A DNA stretch of 64,000 nt, taken from positions 1-64,000 of the forward strand of contig CAIYRB010000200.1 of NCBI GenBank assembly GCA_903928445.1, in the 5' to 3' direction. Numbering within the stretch: position 1 is the first letter of the stretch; each line of letters begins with the position of its first letter. Shown here piece after piece: positions 8,858 to 21,286 of the stretch. This DNA is from an uncultured Pseudomonadota bacterium. Its GTDB lineage: Bacteria; Bdellovibrionota_B; Oligoflexia; Oligoflexales; CAIYRB01. The notes beneath the pieces were generated by a model. The model was not told where the DNA came from, made no database searches, and saw only the letters and a list, made by a program, of their open reading frames with translations. Position numbers and translations under genes: made by a program.

Positions 8858-10156
8858 ATGAGTGATTTAAGGTACTTATCTGGGTTTGGCAACGCCTTTG
8901 AATCGGCCGCCGAAGAATTGAGCCTGCCGCTGGGACAAAACAGCCCCCAGCAAGCCGCCCACGGACTCTATGCGGAGCAGCTGAGTGGCACGGCCTTTAC
9001 GGCTCCCAATCATGAAAATCAACGCTCCTGGCTGTACCGGATCTTACCCAGTGTCGTGCAGTCCAACTATCGCCCGCTGGCGCAGCCATTGCTGGTGACG
9101 GCCCCCATCACCGCGGTGCCGCATTCTCCCGATGCGCTACGCTGGGATGCTCAGCCGGCGCCGACGGCGCCGACTGATTTCATCGCTGGCTTGACCACGA
9201 TCTGTGCCAATGGCGACGCGGCGACGCACAGCGGCTGCGCGGTTCACCTCTACAACGCCAATGAGTCGATGACCGATCGCTGTTTTTACAACGCCGACGG
9301 GGATCTTTTGCTGGTGCCGCAACAGGGCGCTCTACGTCTGATCACAGAATTCGGTTTAATCGACCTCGAGCCGCACGAAATCGCCGTGATTCAACGAGGG
9401 ATCAAATTTCAGGTACAGCTAAAAGACGGGTCTGCTAGAGGCTATGTCTGCGAAAATTACGGTGAGCATTTTCGCCTCCCCTACCGCGGTCCGATCGGCG
9501 CCAACGGTCTGGCTAATGCACGCGATTTTCTGACTCCCGTGGCTTGGTACGAGCAAGGCGCTCGGTCCATGCAGATTGTCGCCAAATACGATGGTCACCT
9601 TTGGGTTGCCGACTGTCGTCATTCGCCTTTTGACGTGGTTGCCTGGCACGGCAACTATGCGCCTTACAAATATGATCTGCGGCGTTTTAATACGATCAAC
9701 AGCGTTAGCTATGATCATCCGGATCCATCGATCTTTACGGTGTTGACGTCACCAACTCCGGTCGCTGGTACCGCCAACATCGACTTCGTCATCTTTCCAC
9801 CGCGTTGGATGGTGGCGGAGCACACCTTTCGGCCGCCCTATTTCCACCGCAATGTCATGAGCGAATATATGGGGCTGATCCATGGGGTTTATGATGCCAA
9901 GCCGTCCGGCGGCTTTGTGCCTGGTGGTGGGAGCTTGCATAACTGCATGAGTCCGCATGGCCCTGACGCCCTAGCCTTCGAGCAGGCCAGCAAGGTCGAG
10001 CTGCGGCCGGAGTATTTGGCTAATACCATGGCGTTTATGTTTGAATCTGCCAGCCTGCTACGGCCGACAGCGTATGCGCTAAATACGGAGATTTTACAAA
10101 AGGATTATGTGCGCACCTGCTGGAGTCAGCTCCAGGCGCATTATAAAAGACCTTAG
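8858..10156 (+). CDS. hmgA: Homogentisate 1,2-dioxygenase
   Basis: Opens the ring of homogentisate to maleylacetoacetate in tyrosine/phenylalanine breakdown, using mononuclear Fe(II) in the cytoplasm. The 432 residues match the family length. The N-terminus [19 protein letters not shown] is diagnostic. The metal site is visible as [14 protein letters not shown] (first His and Glu ligands) and the second His in MSPHGPDA. No maleylacetoacetate isomerase, fumarylacetoacetase or HPPD gene is adjacent, so the pathway must be dispersed. It diverges from cinA with 131 bases between the starts. Confidence 0.97.
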   Translation: MSDLRYLSGFGNAFESAAEELSLPLGQNSPQQAAHGLYAEQLSGTAFTAPNHENQRSWLYRILPSVVQSNYRPLAQPLLVTAPITAVPHSPDALRWDAQPAPTAPTDFIAGLTTICANGDAATHSGCAVHLYNANESMTDRCFYNADGDLLLVPQQGALRLITEFGLIDLEPHEIAVIQRGIKFQVQLKDGSARGYVCENYGEHFRLPYRGPIGANGLANARDFLTPVAWYEQGARSMQIVAKYDGHLWVADCRHSPFDVVAWHGNYAPYKYDLRRFNTINSVSYDHPDPSIFTVLTSPTPVAGTANIDFVIFPPRWMVAEHTFRPPYFHRNVMSEYMGLIHGVYDAKPSGGFVPGGGSLHNCMSPHGPDALAFEQASKVELRPEYLANTMAFMFESASLLRPTAYALNTEILQKDYVRTCWSQLQAHYKRP

Positions 10157-10231
10157 GCCGACAATTTTGACCTTGGTGCAAGGAGCTTGGTCAGACCTGG
10201 AAGCCTGTAAAGTGATCTGCGCATAAAGACG

Positions 10232-11917
10232 CTATGGTGCGAGCGACCATAGCTCCGCCTCCTGCGACGAGTACTGCGAGTGCCCGGTGATGCGAAAGTG
10301 CTCTAATTTGGTTGGGACGATCGCAATCTCCGAGCGCAGGTATAGAGGAATTGCGGGTACCTCGTCGGTATAGATGCGCATGAGTTCGGCCATAAGGACC
10401 TTGCGCTTGCGCGCGTCAAACTCCTTAGCGGCTTGGTCGAGGATGGCATCGACTCGGGGATTTTTCCAACCGGGAAAGTTCTGGCCGTTCCATCCGTTGT
10501 CGTGGGTCGGGATCTCCTTGGAGTGCATGCTGCCGCGTGGCGGAAAGTCCGGTGTCGCGACCCAGGCATACATGGCCATGGCAGGAAACTTGGCGCGGGT
10601 CATTGTTTCGCCAAAAAATACCCGGGGCGGCTCGTTGTGAATCGTCACTGAAACGCCGACCTTGCGTAGCTCGCTTTGGACAAACTGCTCGACCAGCTCG
10701 CGCAGTTTGTCACCTTGCGTGGTCATGATCGACAGCTCGAGCTTTTTTCCGTCTTTGTAGCGAGGACCGCTTTCTTTAGCGAGCCAGCCGGCAGCTTCGA
10801 GTAGCTGCCCCGCCTTTTTGGGGTTGTACTCATATTTGACGACGTCTTGTGCGTAAAGGACGTCTAGTGGGTGGAAGTATTGCGTCGCAGGGACCTGCCT
10901 ACCATAGAACAAGGCCTGGGATAATTTATTGCGGTCGATGGCGTAGACGAGGGCCTGGCGCACGCCTTTGTCGCGAAGGATTGGGTTGCGCAGATTTAAA
11001 TCGATGTGTTCGTAGGTCAAGCCGTCGCGCATCTCGAGTTTGAGTCGGCCTTTTTGCTCGTTGTCTTTGGCCAGGCGCTTGTCGAATTGCATCGCCTGAT
11101 CCAGTGACATCCCGAGTTCGCTCATCATGTCCACGGTTCCATTCAGCAGCGCCGCATCGAGCCCTGACAGCCGCGGCATCCATTTCAGGGTGATGCGTTC
11201 GATATGGGCCGGCCCACCATAAAAGCCCTTGCTACGCTGCATTGCGAGTTGGTTGCCTGGTCTCCATTCGGTAACGTGGTAAGGGCCGTCGTACAGTCCG
11301 GGGTTGGTCGGGTGGGTGGCGTAGGTGGTTTGCTTTTCATAGGCGCCGTTCTCGCCCTTGGTCCGCTCCCAGATGGGGCCTTCGATATGGCTCGGTAGAG
11401 CGTAGATGGTTTGCAGCTGATAGAAGTCAAAGCGTGCTTCTTTAAAGGTCACGGTAAATGCTAGCGGATCCTTTGGGTCGAGAGTGATCGCTTCGATCCG
11501 GTCGAAGTCATCCTTGATCGCGACTGCCACATTCGGTGAACGACCGACGTCCCAGCCGAGGCGGACGTCCTTTGCCGTTAGACGGGTGCCGTCAGCCCAG
11601 GTGATGCCGGGGCGTAGGTGCCACTGTGCAACGACCTTTTTTTGCCCCTTTTCTTCGATGATTTTCGCGCTACCAGCGTCGATGCTAGGGAGTTTGTCGC
11701 ACAGGCCACAGATCCATGTCCAATTGGGGCCGATCAGTACTAAGGGGCGGTTGACAAAGAGCGTCGTATAGGTCGCAGCCGAGGCTGCAATAAGTATCGG
11801 GTTTAGTGTTTCGACCTCTTGGGTCACAGCGATGACGAAGGGCCTCTCATCCTTGGCGCCAAGAGAGGTCTGTGCAGCTAAGGTGACTATCAAGAAGCCT
11901 AACAGGCGACTAAGCAT
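10232..11917 (-). CDS. Peptide/oligopeptide ABC transporter substrate-binding protein (SBP family 5)
   Basis: A 561-residue periplasmic binding protein of the DppA/OppA type. It begins with a signal peptide (MLSRLLGFLIVTLAAQTSLGA); the start at 11917 follows GGAG about 9 bases upstream. Family features are ETLNPILI after the signal, WHLRPGITWADGTRLTAKDV and VRQALVYAIDRNKL, and the C-terminal LAELMRIYTDEVPAIPLY-type segment. It would capture a peptide or similar ligand for an inner-membrane importer. No permease or ATPase lies beside it; two DppBC-like permeases occur at 25.3-26.9 kb in this window. It is the last gene of a leftward run with lemA and the TPM gene. Confidence 0.92.
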   Translation of the reverse strand: MLSRLLGFLIVTLAAQTSLGAKDERPFVIAVTQEVETLNPILIAASAATYTTLFVNRPLVLIGPNWTWICGLCDKLPSIDAGSAKIIEEKGQKKVVAQWHLRPGITWADGTRLTAKDVRLGWDVGRSPNVAVAIKDDFDRIEAITLDPKDPLAFTVTFKEARFDFYQLQTIYALPSHIEGPIWERTKGENGAYEKQTTYATHPTNPGLYDGPYHVTEWRPGNQLAMQRSKGFYGGPAHIERITLKWMPRLSGLDAALLNGTVDMMSELGMSLDQAMQFDKRLAKDNEQKGRLKLEMRDGLTYEHIDLNLRNPILRDKGVRQALVYAIDRNKLSQALFYGRQVPATQYFHPLDVLYAQDVVKYEYNPKKAGQLLEAAGWLAKESGPRYKDGKKLELSIMTTQGDKLRELVEQFVQSELRKVGVSVTIHNEPPRVFFGETMTRAKFPAMAMYAWVATPDFPPRGSMHSKEIPTHDNGWNGQNFPGWKNPRVDAILDQAAKEFDARKRKVLMAELMRIYTDEVPAIPLYLRSEIAIVPTKLEHFRITGHSQYSSQEAELWSLAP

Positions 11918-11966
11918 CCACGAGCTCCGTGCAGAATATGCCACTTTCCATTTACCAACTGTCTGA

Positions 11967-12695
11967 TCACCAACTGTCTGAGGCGCCGCCGCCCGAGAAA
12001 CCACCACCACCGCCGGATGATCCTCCTCCAGAGCCACTGCCTCGGCCAAATCCGCCGCCGCCACCACCGCCCCAATACCAGGGACCGCCGCGACCAAAAC
12101 GCGATAACAAAAAGACGATGATGACCAGGGTAAGGACGATGCCAAAAGGCACTGGTCCGCTTTCATCCTCCGCCGCACCGCGGGAATCAGCATGAGAGGG
12201 GCGAGGACCGAGCTGCAGGTCGGCTTTGGGATCGGTGTAGGCGGCAATGCCAAGGACGCCCTGGATGATGCCCTCGCTGGGTTTACCTTGGCGAAATAGC
12301 GGGACCATCGTGTCGGAGACGATGCGCCGCGCATAGGCGTCCGGTAGAGCGCCCTCCAGCCCTTGGCCGACCTCAATGCGGATCTTATGCTCATCCTTGG
12401 CGACGAACAGCAACACGCCATTGTCGACCTTAGCCTTGCCCAGCTTCCACCGTTCGACCACCTTGATTGAGGCTTGTTCTAAAACCTCGCCGCCGAGGTT
12501 AGGGACGGTGAGTACGGCAATCTGACTGCCTCCGCTTTGCAGTAGGTCGCGTAGGGCCCGGTTAAGCTCGTCTCTGGCCTCGGGCGCAAGCATATGGGCG
12601 TAGTCATTCACCGGCGCGGTCATCTGCGGCACGACAAAGGCCGCTTCGGCCGGGAGCGCCAGCAGGGCTAAAAAGAGCGCCGCAAGGTAACTCAA
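11967..12695 (-). CDS. TPM domain protein (YgcG family)
   Basis: A 242-residue membrane protein. A signal peptide (to about residue 18) is followed by the TPM domain (about 20-155), with VNDYAHMLAPEARDELNRAL, IAVLTVPNLGG and DNGVLLFVAKDEHKIRIEVGQGLEG. One transmembrane helix (about 185-200) precedes a very Gly/Ser-rich tail ending GFSGGGASDSW, typical of the family. Its start overlaps the lemA stop by four bases (ATGA), which implies translational coupling. LemA-TPM pairs are widespread, and the proteins are thought to act together at the membrane; the biochemical role is unsettled. Confidence 0.9.
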   Translation of the reverse strand: MSYLAALFLALLALPAEAAFVVPQMTAPVNDYAHMLAPEARDELNRALRDLLQSGGSQIAVLTVPNLGGEVLEQASIKVVERWKLGKAKVDNGVLLFVAKDEHKIRIEVGQGLEGALPDAYARRIVSDTMVPLFRQGKPSEGIIQGVLGIAAYTDPKADLQLGPRPSHADSRGAAEDESGPVPFGIVLTLVIIVFLLSRFGRGGPWYWGGGGGGGFGRGSGSGGGSSGGGGGFSGGGASDSW

Positions 12696-13276
12696 AACTC
12701 GACCTTCGGTGCCTGCTCAACGGCCTTTTTCTCATCGTCAGTCACGGTCCACTGGGCGAGCTTTTCGAAGTGGTAAAATAGGCTATTGGTCCAACTAGTC
12801 GGCGGCACTGACACTAGATTATTGAAGGCGTTGATCGATTGAATATAGCGCTGGCGGGCGATGGTCGTGCGGTTTTCGGTACCCTCGAGCTGCGCTTGCA
12901 GGTCGCGAAAGTTTCTGTCGGCCTTTAAGTCTGGATAGCGCTCGCTCACCATCAGCAACTTGCCGAGGGCTTGTGACAGGGAGCCCTGCGCTTCGCTGTA
13001 TTTTTGCACCTGCTCGGGTGTCGCCTTGCTGGGGTCGATGGTGATGCTGGTGGCCTTGGCGCGTGCGTTGACCACAGCAGTCAGCGTGTCCTGTTCGTGT
13101 TTGGCATAGCCTTTGACGACGGCGACGAGATTGGGAATGAGATCGGCGCGGCGCTTATATTGGTTGGTGACTTCGGCTAACGAAGCATCGACGTCATTTT
13201 TCGCCTGGGGGATGGCTTGCCAGCCGCAGCCGGTGAGCATCAGGGCGGTGGTGCAGATCAGAATTAGCGACTTCAT
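12692..13276 (-). CDS. lemA: LemA family lipoprotein
   Basis: A 194-residue LemA protein. The N-terminus has a lipobox, LTGC, with the Cys at residue 17. The body carries the family pattern YKRRADLIPNLVAVVKGYAKHE and later ARQRYIQSINAFNNL, forming a long helical bundle. It is expected to sit at the inner membrane facing the periplasm. The start at 13276 puts the lipobox at the right distance; longer readings in frame lack a signal. It overlaps the downstream TPM gene by four bases, and the peptide-binding protein gene follows 49 bases further on, so all three may form one transcript. Confidence 0.92.
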   Translation of the reverse strand: MKSLILICTTALMLTGCGWQAIPQAKNDVDASLAEVTNQYKRRADLIPNLVAVVKGYAKHEQDTLTAVVNARAKATSITIDPSKATPEQVQKYSEAQGSLSQALGKLLMVSERYPDLKADRNFRDLQAQLEGTENRTTIARQRYIQSINAFNNLVSVPPTSWTNSLFYHFEKLAQWTVTDDEKKAVEQAPKVEF

Positions 13277-13382
13277 CGAGTGGTTCCTTCCCAATTGAGC
13301 AGGAGATCTTGATAGCTTGAGAGCTAGAGAACACGGCTCTGGCTGCAGAGTACGCCAGCAGGGCCTGGCTTGGCAACGCGCC

Positions 13383-14531
13383 CTAGCGTAGTCGCCACCA
13401 GGCTGGTCCCGGAGGCCTGGCTTGGCCTGGCTCAAAGCTTCCGCCGAGGCGCGGCATAAACAACGGTGTATTGTCAGCAGCGGCCAGCCTCAGCAGTGTT
13501 TCGGCGGGCTCGTCCCAGGCGTGCAGGGCCAGATTGAAGGTCCCCCAGTGCACTGGCATGAGCGGGCCACCACCGAGCATGGCGTGGGCTTTTAACGCAT
13601 TTTCAGGGCCAAGATGAATGTCACCCCATTGCGGATGCCAGGCCCCAATTTCCAGCATGGTGAGATCAAACGGGCCGTACTTGGCGCCGATCTGCAAAAA
13701 CTCATCGGTCAGGCCGGTATCGCCACTGAAGAACACCTTATGCCTATCGTCTCGAATCACCCAGCTCGACCATAGCGTCTGGTTACGGTCGTCAAAGCTG
13801 CGACCGGAAAAATGCTGGGCCGGGGCTGCGGTAAAGTGGACTTCCGTGCCCGGCAAAGGGTGGCTTTCCCACCAATCGAGTTCGCTGATCCTAGTTGCGG
13901 GGATGCCCCACGCGGTCAGGCGGGCTCCGACGCCAAGCGATGTAATAAAAGGAACATCGCGCTGTGCCAAGGCAAGAACGCTGGAATAGCAAAGGTGATC
14001 GTAGTGATCGTGCGAAATAAGCACGGCGTCGATCTTTGGCAACTGGGCGATGCTCACCGGTGGCGGATGGAAGCGCTTTGGGCCAGCAAAGCTCAGCGGC
14101 GAAGCACGCAGGCCAAAGACTGGGTCGGTCAGGATGCGCAGATGGCCAAGCTCGATGAGCATGGTGCTGTGACCAAGCCAGGTGACGCGAAGTCCAGTCG
14201 TCGGCTTGGTGGCCCAGGTTAAAAGCGGGTTTTCTAAGGGCAGGGGCTGCTTTGGGACGCGTTCCGTGCGGCTGAAAAAATATTCACCCAGCAGTGGTAA
14301 AGCGCCGCGGCGAACGATCTCATTAAGCGGCACGGAGTTGCGAAAGCGGCCCTGATGAAAACGCTGCGACGACTGCATCCGCTCCCATTGCTCGCCGGCA
14401 AAGGTCAAGGGGGAGCGAAGGATCGCTGGTCCCGTGCGCGGCCGTTGAGCCGCTTCGGGAGAGTTGTCATACTCGGGGTCGGACGTGTCAGCCGCAGGCG
14501 TCGCCGCCGTCACATTGCCTTTTTTCTTCAT
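13383..14531 (-). CDS. MBL-fold metallo-hydrolase, NAPE-PLD/UlaG-like
   Basis: A 382-residue metallo-beta-lactamase-fold enzyme. The zinc motif is HDHYDHLC; upstream are TWLGHSTMLIELGHLRILTDPVF and later FFSGDTGL and PVHWGTFNL, the order seen in N-acylphosphatidylethanolamine phospholipase D-like and RomA-type proteins. Expected role: hydrolysis of a phosphodiester or lactone, substrate unknown. The first 30 residues are polar and Lys/Ala/Pro-rich, with no signal peptide. It is about 107 bases upstream of lemA on the same strand and may share transcription with it. Confidence 0.9.
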   Translation of the reverse strand: MKKKGNVTAATPAADTSDPEYDNSPEAAQRPRTGPAILRSPLTFAGEQWERMQSSQRFHQGRFRNSVPLNEIVRRGALPLLGEYFFSRTERVPKQPLPLENPLLTWATKPTTGLRVTWLGHSTMLIELGHLRILTDPVFGLRASPLSFAGPKRFHPPPVSIAQLPKIDAVLISHDHYDHLCYSSVLALAQRDVPFITSLGVGARLTAWGIPATRISELDWWESHPLPGTEVHFTAAPAQHFSGRSFDDRNQTLWSSWVIRDDRHKVFFSGDTGLTDEFLQIGAKYGPFDLTMLEIGAWHPQWGDIHLGPENALKAHAMLGGGPLMPVHWGTFNLALHAWDEPAETLLRLAAADNTPLFMPRLGGSFEPGQARPPGPAWWRLR

Positions 14532-14618
14532 AGGACCACCTGCTTTGCATGGGCGCCTTGACGACGAGTGCGATTGAGCCGAGCGAAACCAAAAGCTGGT
14601 GCTGATTAAATATGCCTG

Positions 14619-15329
14619 TCAACGGGCTCGGCGCATGGCCTGCTTAGGGTGGTTGCTCTGCCCGAGGACGTCGCAATAGTGCATGCTGGCTTCAGAATAC
14701 GGGGTGCCTTGCTTGATCGCCACGGGGTGATCGAAGACTGGTCCATCAAAGACGAAGGTGTGAAACTCACCATTCTCGCCGCATGGATCGACGCCCAAGG
14801 GGAGGTCCGAAAGAAAGGCGCGATCGTAGAGGCGACCGACAAAGGAACGCGGCAAACTCTGCTCATCAACGCAGGTGATCACTGCTTTATATTTCGCGTG
14901 GACGTAGGCCCACGCTAGCTCCTGGGTGTCCAGTTGCCACAGTGGGAAGATGGCCTCCATGCCGATCATCTCAAGGCATTCCTCGCGGAAGTCCCTCACA
15001 TCATCGAGGTAGAGGTCGCCGAAGGCTATTTTCCTCACTCCAAGGTCGCGCTTGGCGGCCGCGGCCGCTGCCAGACTGTCGTTGTAAGTATGCAGACAAC
15101 AACCCTTTGGCACGGTCACGATGTCAATCGTTAGGCCAAGGGCGCGCGCCTGCTCTTTAATCACCTCGCGGCTCACACCGTGGGTCGTGACCCGTTGGTC
15201 ACTATCGCTGACGGTGGTCACCAACCCACAAACGTCGAACTCCTTTTGTCGGCGTAGCTCGCGCAGAGCCATCAGGCTTTCCTTGCCACCGCTCCAAGCC
15301 AACAAAATGGGTTCCAACGACCTGACCAT
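14619..15329 (-). CDS. Diphthine-ammonia ligase-like ATPase (Dph6/MJ0570 family)
   Basis: A 236-residue PP-loop (adenine nucleotide alpha hydrolase) protein. The ATP-binding SGGKES loop is at residues 13-18, FGDLYLDDVRDFRE lies in the middle, and CGENGEFHTFVFDGP is the Dph6 signature near the C-terminus. In archaea and eukaryotes Dph6 amidates diphthine on EF-2; bacteria do not make diphthamide, so the real substrate here is unknown. The start at 15329 follows AGGAG by 9 bases and is preferred over the ATG at 15359. No close partner gene. Confidence 0.85.
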   Translation of the reverse strand: MVRSLEPILLAWSGGKESLMALRELRRQKEFDVCGLVTTVSDSDQRVTTHGVSREVIKEQARALGLTIDIVTVPKGCCLHTYNDSLAAAAAAKRDLGVRKIAFGDLYLDDVRDFREECLEMIGMEAIFPLWQLDTQELAWAYVHAKYKAVITCVDEQSLPRSFVGRLYDRAFLSDLPLGVDPCGENGEFHTFVFDGPVFDHPVAIKQGTPYSEASMHYCDVLGQSNHPKQAMRRAR

Positions 15330-15429
15330 ATGCCCAGCTCCTGCATCTTTGGGAAGCAAATCTACGCGCGCTTATTGAAGAATGCAGCTAAGAAGTAAAC
15401 CTGTTCCTTTAAATTACCATTATTCCAGC

Positions 15430-15475
15430 TAAAAAAAGACCACCCGGCGCTTTTTAGGGCGTTGGGTGGTCTTCG
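15430..15475 (-). terminator. Rho-independent terminator of the acsA-aceB-aceA operon
   Basis: On the minus strand, a 10-base-pair perfect stem (arms 15464-15473 and 15436-15445, AAGACCACCC with its complement) is followed directly by a run of seven T residues. It lies 37 bases after the aceA stop codon, so it ends the leftward acetate operon. Confidence 0.88.
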
Positions 15476-15509
15476 GCACTATTCGCAAATCGACAGAAAA
15501 ATCAGATGC

Positions 15510-16799
15510 TTATTTGTGGAACTGGTCCTCTTCGGTAGACCCTGCGTAGGCGCCCGTGGCGGCCTTGCCGCCGGTGGCCGTCATCAGGACTTTGTCGAAG
15601 TAACCAGTCCCCACCTCCCGTTGGTGCCGGGTGGCGGTATAGCCGGCGCTTTCCTTTTTGAACTCCTTCGACTGCAGGTCGACGAAGGCGGTCATGCCGC
15701 TTGCTTTGTATCCCGCGGCCAAATCGTACATGTGGTAGTTGACCGAATGCCAGCCAGCCAAGGTAATAAACTGGAATTTATAACCCAGTTCGCCCAAATC
15801 GTTTTGGAAGCTGGCGATCTGTTTGGCGTTCAACTTCTTCTCCCAATTGAAGGACGGAGAGCAGTTATAGGCCAGGTATTTGCCGGGGAACTTGTCATGA
15901 ACCGCCTTGCTGAAGGCCTTAGCCTCGGCGATATCTGGCACCGAGGTTTCAAACCACAGGAGATCCGCGTACGGCGCGTAAGCCAAGGCGCGCGAAATTG
16001 CTGATTCGATGCCGGTCTTAACGCGGAAGTAGCCTTCGCTGGTGCGCTCTCCAGTGATGAACTGGCGGTCATAAGGATCGATATCTGAAGTCATCAGCGT
16101 GGCACCTAAAGCATCGGTCCGAGCGACGATGCAAGTCGGTACGCCGCAGACGTCAGCCGCCAAGCGAGCGGCCGTTAAGGTGCGGATAAATTGTGAGGTG
16201 GGCACTAGAACTTTGCCACCGAGGTGACCGCATTTCTTTTCCGAAGCGAGCTGGTCTTCGAAATGGACTGCGGCAGCGCCAGCTTCAATCATCGATTTCA
16301 TCAGTTCAAAGGCGTGTAGCGGGCCGCCAAAGCCGGCTTCGGCATCGGCCAGAATCGGTGCATACCAGTCCTCGACCGAGGCCTGGCCTTCGCTGCGTTC
16401 GACCAAGTCGGCGCGCGTCAGGGCGGCGTTGACGCGGCGAATCAATGCCGGCACGCTGTTAGACGGATAGAGGCTTTGATCCGGATAGGTTTGGCCGGAC
16501 AAATTGGCGTCAGCGGCCACCTGCCAACCGCTCATGTAGATGGCTTTCAGTCCCGCCTTGACCATCTGCACCGCCTGCGCCCCAGTCATCGCGCCGAGGG
16601 CGTTGACAAAGGCTTCGGTGGACAGCTGGCGCCAAAAGCGATCAGCGCCATGCTTGGCAAGGGTGTGTTCGATGTGCAGGGAGGGTCTTAGATGGACCAC
16701 TTCCTGGGCGCTGTAGTCGCGGCGAATGCCTTTCCAGCGCGGTTGTGTGGCCCATTCCGTTTCGAGTGTTTTGGCTTGGGCGGTCACGTCTGTTTTCAT
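15510..16799 (-). CDS. aceA: Isocitrate lyase
   Basis: Cleaves isocitrate to glyoxylate and succinate, the first step of the glyoxylate shunt. The 429-residue length is typical of bacterial isocitrate lyase. The active-site signature [14 protein letters not shown] is intact, including the catalytic Cys. Other landmarks are [15 protein letters not shown] (Mg site), AAAVHFEDQ and [13 protein letters not shown]. It is the last gene of a leftward operon after acsA and aceB, with 26 bases separating it from aceB, and is followed by a strong intrinsic terminator. Together the three genes allow growth on acetate or fatty-acid-derived acetyl-CoA. Confidence 0.98.
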   Translation of the reverse strand: MKTDVTAQAKTLETEWATQPRWKGIRRDYSAQEVVHLRPSLHIEHTLAKHGADRFWRQLSTEAFVNALGAMTGAQAVQMVKAGLKAIYMSGWQVAADANLSGQTYPDQSLYPSNSVPALIRRVNAALTRADLVERSEGQASVEDWYAPILADAEAGFGGPLHAFELMKSMIEAGAAAVHFEDQLASEKKCGHLGGKVLVPTSQFIRTLTAARLAADVCGVPTCIVARTDALGATLMTSDIDPYDRQFITGERTSEGYFRVKTGIESAISRALAYAPYADLLWFETSVPDIAEAKAFSKAVHDKFPGKYLAYNCSPSFNWEKKLNAKQIASFQNDLGELGYKFQFITLAGWHSVNYHMYDLAAGYKASGMTAFVDLQSKEFKKESAGYTATRHQREVGTGYFDKVLMTATGGKAATGAYAGSTEEDQFHK

Positions 16800-16825
16800 A
16801 GTGCGAGGTTCCCTCTCAAAAAATG

Positions 16826-18418
16826 TTAAGTATCCAGCATTTCATAAGCAGGTATGGTCAGAAACTCAGCGAATTCAGTATCCAGCACTAAATGATCTAA
16901 AATCTCGGAGGTGCGCCGCATGGCCGCGACTCCGAGCTTGCCTAACTCATGGTCGCGCATCTCTTGATAAAGCTCGGCGGTGACATTGTGACCGTCGTCC
17001 ATGACGCTGCGGTGATGCACCCATTGCCATAGCTGGGCCCGGGCAATCTCGGCGGTGGCGGCGTCCTCCATCAAATGATGTAGGGCAACGGCGCCGTTAC
17101 CTTGCAGCCATTGCTCGATATATTGCAAGGCGACGTTGATATTGCTTTGCACGCCGGCTCGCGTGACGGTGCCGCCGGGTATGTTTAGGTCGATCAGGGC
17201 AGATCCTTTGATCCGCACCTCGCTGCGCATCTGGTCTTTTTGATTGGGGCGCGAGCCGAGTACGGTGTTGAAGGCGGTTTGCGCCACGTCGATAAGGTCT
17301 GGGTGGGCGATCCAAGTGCCGTCAAAACCAAGACCTGCTTCGCGCTCCTTATCCGCTTTTACCTTGGACAAGGCCACCTCGTTGACGGCGGCATCTTTGC
17401 GGCTCGGGATAAATGCCGCCATACCACCCATGGCGTGGGCATTGCGTTTGTGGCAGGTCTGGACGAGGAGATCGCAGTATGCGCGCATGAATGGGACGCT
17501 CATCGCGACCTGGGTTCGGTCCGGCAGGTCCCGACCTTTGTCGGCGCTAAACTTCTTGATGATGCTAAAAATGTAGTCCCAGCGACCCGCATTCAAGCCA
17601 GTGATGTGGTAGCGCAGCTCATAAAGGATCTCATCCATCTCGTAGGCGGCCAGGATGGTTTCGATCAGGACCGTCGCTTTGATCGTGCCGCGAGGCAGCG
17701 ACAGGACGTCCTGGGCGTAGTTGAAGACGTCATTCCAGAGTCGGGCTTCGAGGTGGCTCTCCATCTTGGGTAAGTAGAAGTATGGACCTGTGCCGCGAGC
17801 CAGCTGCTCTTTCGCATTGTGAAAGAAGGTTAGGCCAAAATCGACGAGGCTCGCCGATAAGCGTTCGCCTTGATAACTTAGATGCTTTTCACTCAAATGC
17901 CAGCCACGCGGGCGGACGAGCAAAGTCGCAATGTCGTCTTTGAGAAGGTACTCCTTACCGTTCTCATTGGTGAAGGATAAAGTGCGACGTACGGCCTCTT
18001 GGACATTGACCTGGCCTTGGATGATGTTGCTCCAAGTTGGCGCCAACGAATCCTCAAAGTCGCACATGAAGGCCTTGGCGCCGCAGTTTAGCGCGTTGAT
18101 CATCATTTTCGCTTCGGCTGGCCCGGTGATCTCCACGCGTCGATCGAGTAAGTCCTTGGGGGTCGGCGCAACCTGCCAGCTGTCTTCGCGCACATTCTTG
18201 GTCGATGCTAGGAAGTCGGGCAATATCCCTTGGCGCAGCTGCTTTTGCCGCTGCTCCCGAGCGGCTAGCAGGTCAAGGCGGCGGCCGTTAAATTTAAGGT
18301 GCAGGTCGCCAAGAAAGCGCAGGGCTTCAGTGGTCAGCACTTGGTCCATGTGGCGCGGCTTGACGGCGCCACTTTCAATCGTCACGTTGCTGGTTTGAGG
18401 GCTGTGAGCCGAGGGCAT
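16826..18418 (-). CDS. aceB: Malate synthase A
   Basis: Condenses glyoxylate with acetyl-CoA to give malate, the second step of the glyoxylate shunt. The 530 residues fit the short A isoform. Visible family blocks are [12 protein letters not shown], the [14 protein letters not shown] segment, [16 protein letters not shown], and the C-terminal [13 protein letters not shown]. It lies between acsA (18 bases upstream) and aceA (26 bases downstream) in one leftward operon. No aceK or iclR-type regulator is present in the window. Confidence 0.97.
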   Translation of the reverse strand: MPSAHSPQTSNVTIESGAVKPRHMDQVLTTEALRFLGDLHLKFNGRRLDLLAAREQRQKQLRQGILPDFLASTKNVREDSWQVAPTPKDLLDRRVEITGPAEAKMMINALNCGAKAFMCDFEDSLAPTWSNIIQGQVNVQEAVRRTLSFTNENGKEYLLKDDIATLLVRPRGWHLSEKHLSYQGERLSASLVDFGLTFFHNAKEQLARGTGPYFYLPKMESHLEARLWNDVFNYAQDVLSLPRGTIKATVLIETILAAYEMDEILYELRYHITGLNAGRWDYIFSIIKKFSADKGRDLPDRTQVAMSVPFMRAYCDLLVQTCHKRNAHAMGGMAAFIPSRKDAAVNEVALSKVKADKEREAGLGFDGTWIAHPDLIDVAQTAFNTVLGSRPNQKDQMRSEVRIKGSALIDLNIPGGTVTRAGVQSNINVALQYIEQWLQGNGAVALHHLMEDAATAEIARAQLWQWVHHRSVMDDGHNVTAELYQEMRDHELGKLGVAAMRRTSEILDHLVLDTEFAEFLTIPAYEMLDT

Positions 18419-18436
18419 AAGGCCGCTCCTTAAAGG

Positions 18437-20392
<1,956 letters not shown>

Positions 20393-20634
20393 GGGGGCCT
20401 CCGCTCGGCGTCAAGGTCGTTGCTCTGAAGCTGTCGATGGTGCCGATGCTCGGCAGGATCACTGCGAATCTTACCGCTCCAGCGACGCGGCAGCCAGTGA
20501 AAGTCGGTGTGGCGGCGAAAAGACTGCCGCAGACATGGGCCATGTCCTTCGACTTCAGCGGCTGCATTGCCTACCTTTTGCCTCACCGCAGTCATGGTGA
20601 TCGCGGTTTATTTTCAACGTAAGGAGTGCGATAG

Positions 20635-21243
20635 ATGATGCAGCAAGCAAAGGTGAGCCGGATCTTGGGTGTGTGTTTGGCCGCGTGGGCTTTGGGTGCA
20701 CCGGCATTGGCCCATGCCGAAGAGGCGGTGGAGGAGTTTGCCAACAGTGTGGAGAAAGACCTCGGTAGTCTTAATGGCGACTGGCAGGGTCAGTCCAGCG
20801 ACGGCACCAAGGTTGGTATGCATTTTAGTGCCGCGCGTGGCAGCTTGCCGCTGAGCGGGAAATGGAAGATCGATGGCGGCGCCTTCGCCAGTGAGACCGA
20901 CGTCAGCGTCGTCCGTGCCGGCGGATTCTTCTTTCTTGTGCCCGAGGCTTCGCCCTTTGTGCCTGGTGGTGCAGGCAAAGAGCTGAAGGAGCCCTATGCC
21001 ATGGCCCGAGTCCCTGGCGGCGGCTTCCGCTTTGCCCGGTTGACGCGGATTGAGGCTGGCGGCCAGGTATCGGTGCAGTCCGAGCAGATCCTGATCGGCA
21101 AGCAGCGCAGCGATGGTTCGCGAACCCTGAAGTTAGCGACGAGCGATAAGCTCTGTGCCGACACCGCCAATACCACGGCAAAGGTCTGTGGTGAGGCCGT
21201 CAGCACGCAGATCCTGCTGCGTAAAGTCGGTCCAGCTTCGTAA
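20635..21243 (+). CDS. Secreted protein of unknown function
   Basis: A 202-residue exported protein I do not recognise. The signal peptide (about 1-27) ends ALAHA before EEAVEEF. The mature part is beta-rich: LNGDWQGQSSDGTKVGMHFS and LPLSGKWKIDGGAF near the start suggest a lipocalin-like or small barrel fold, but this is a guess. Two Cys residues near the C-terminus (KLCADTAN and KVCGEAV) could form a disulfide. AAGGAG lies about 9 bases before the start. It is followed at once by a strong hairpin, so it is probably a single-gene transcript. Confidence 0.6.
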   Translation: MMQQAKVSRILGVCLAAWALGAPALAHAEEAVEEFANSVEKDLGSLNGDWQGQSSDGTKVGMHFSAARGSLPLSGKWKIDGGAFASETDVSVVRAGGFFFLVPEASPFVPGGAGKELKEPYAMARVPGGGFRFARLTRIEAGGQVSVQSEQILIGKQRSDGSRTLKLATSDKLCADTANTTAKVCGEAVSTQILLRKVGPAS

Positions 21244-21250
21244 GGTCAGA

Positions 21251-21286
21251 TTGCCGGCCAGTTTGGCTCTCCGGACTGGCCGGCCC
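21251..21286 (+). terminator. Hairpin after the secreted-protein gene
   Basis: A perfect 10-base-pair GC-rich stem (arms 21253-21262 and 21275-21284) with a 12-base loop starts ten bases after the stop codon at 21243. The following sequence is only weakly T-rich, so termination efficiency is uncertain. It separates this gene from yebC-glpK. Confidence 0.6.

Noticed and set aside
12000-12080. G-rich/C-rich repetitive tract that might be a nucleotide repeat element
   Set aside because: It encodes the normal Gly/Ser-rich tail of a TPM family protein.
11918-12421. Long in-frame extension of the peptide-binding protein
   Set aside because: It is the antisense/shifted reading of the Gly-rich TPM gene tail; the real signal peptide and ribosome site are at 11917.
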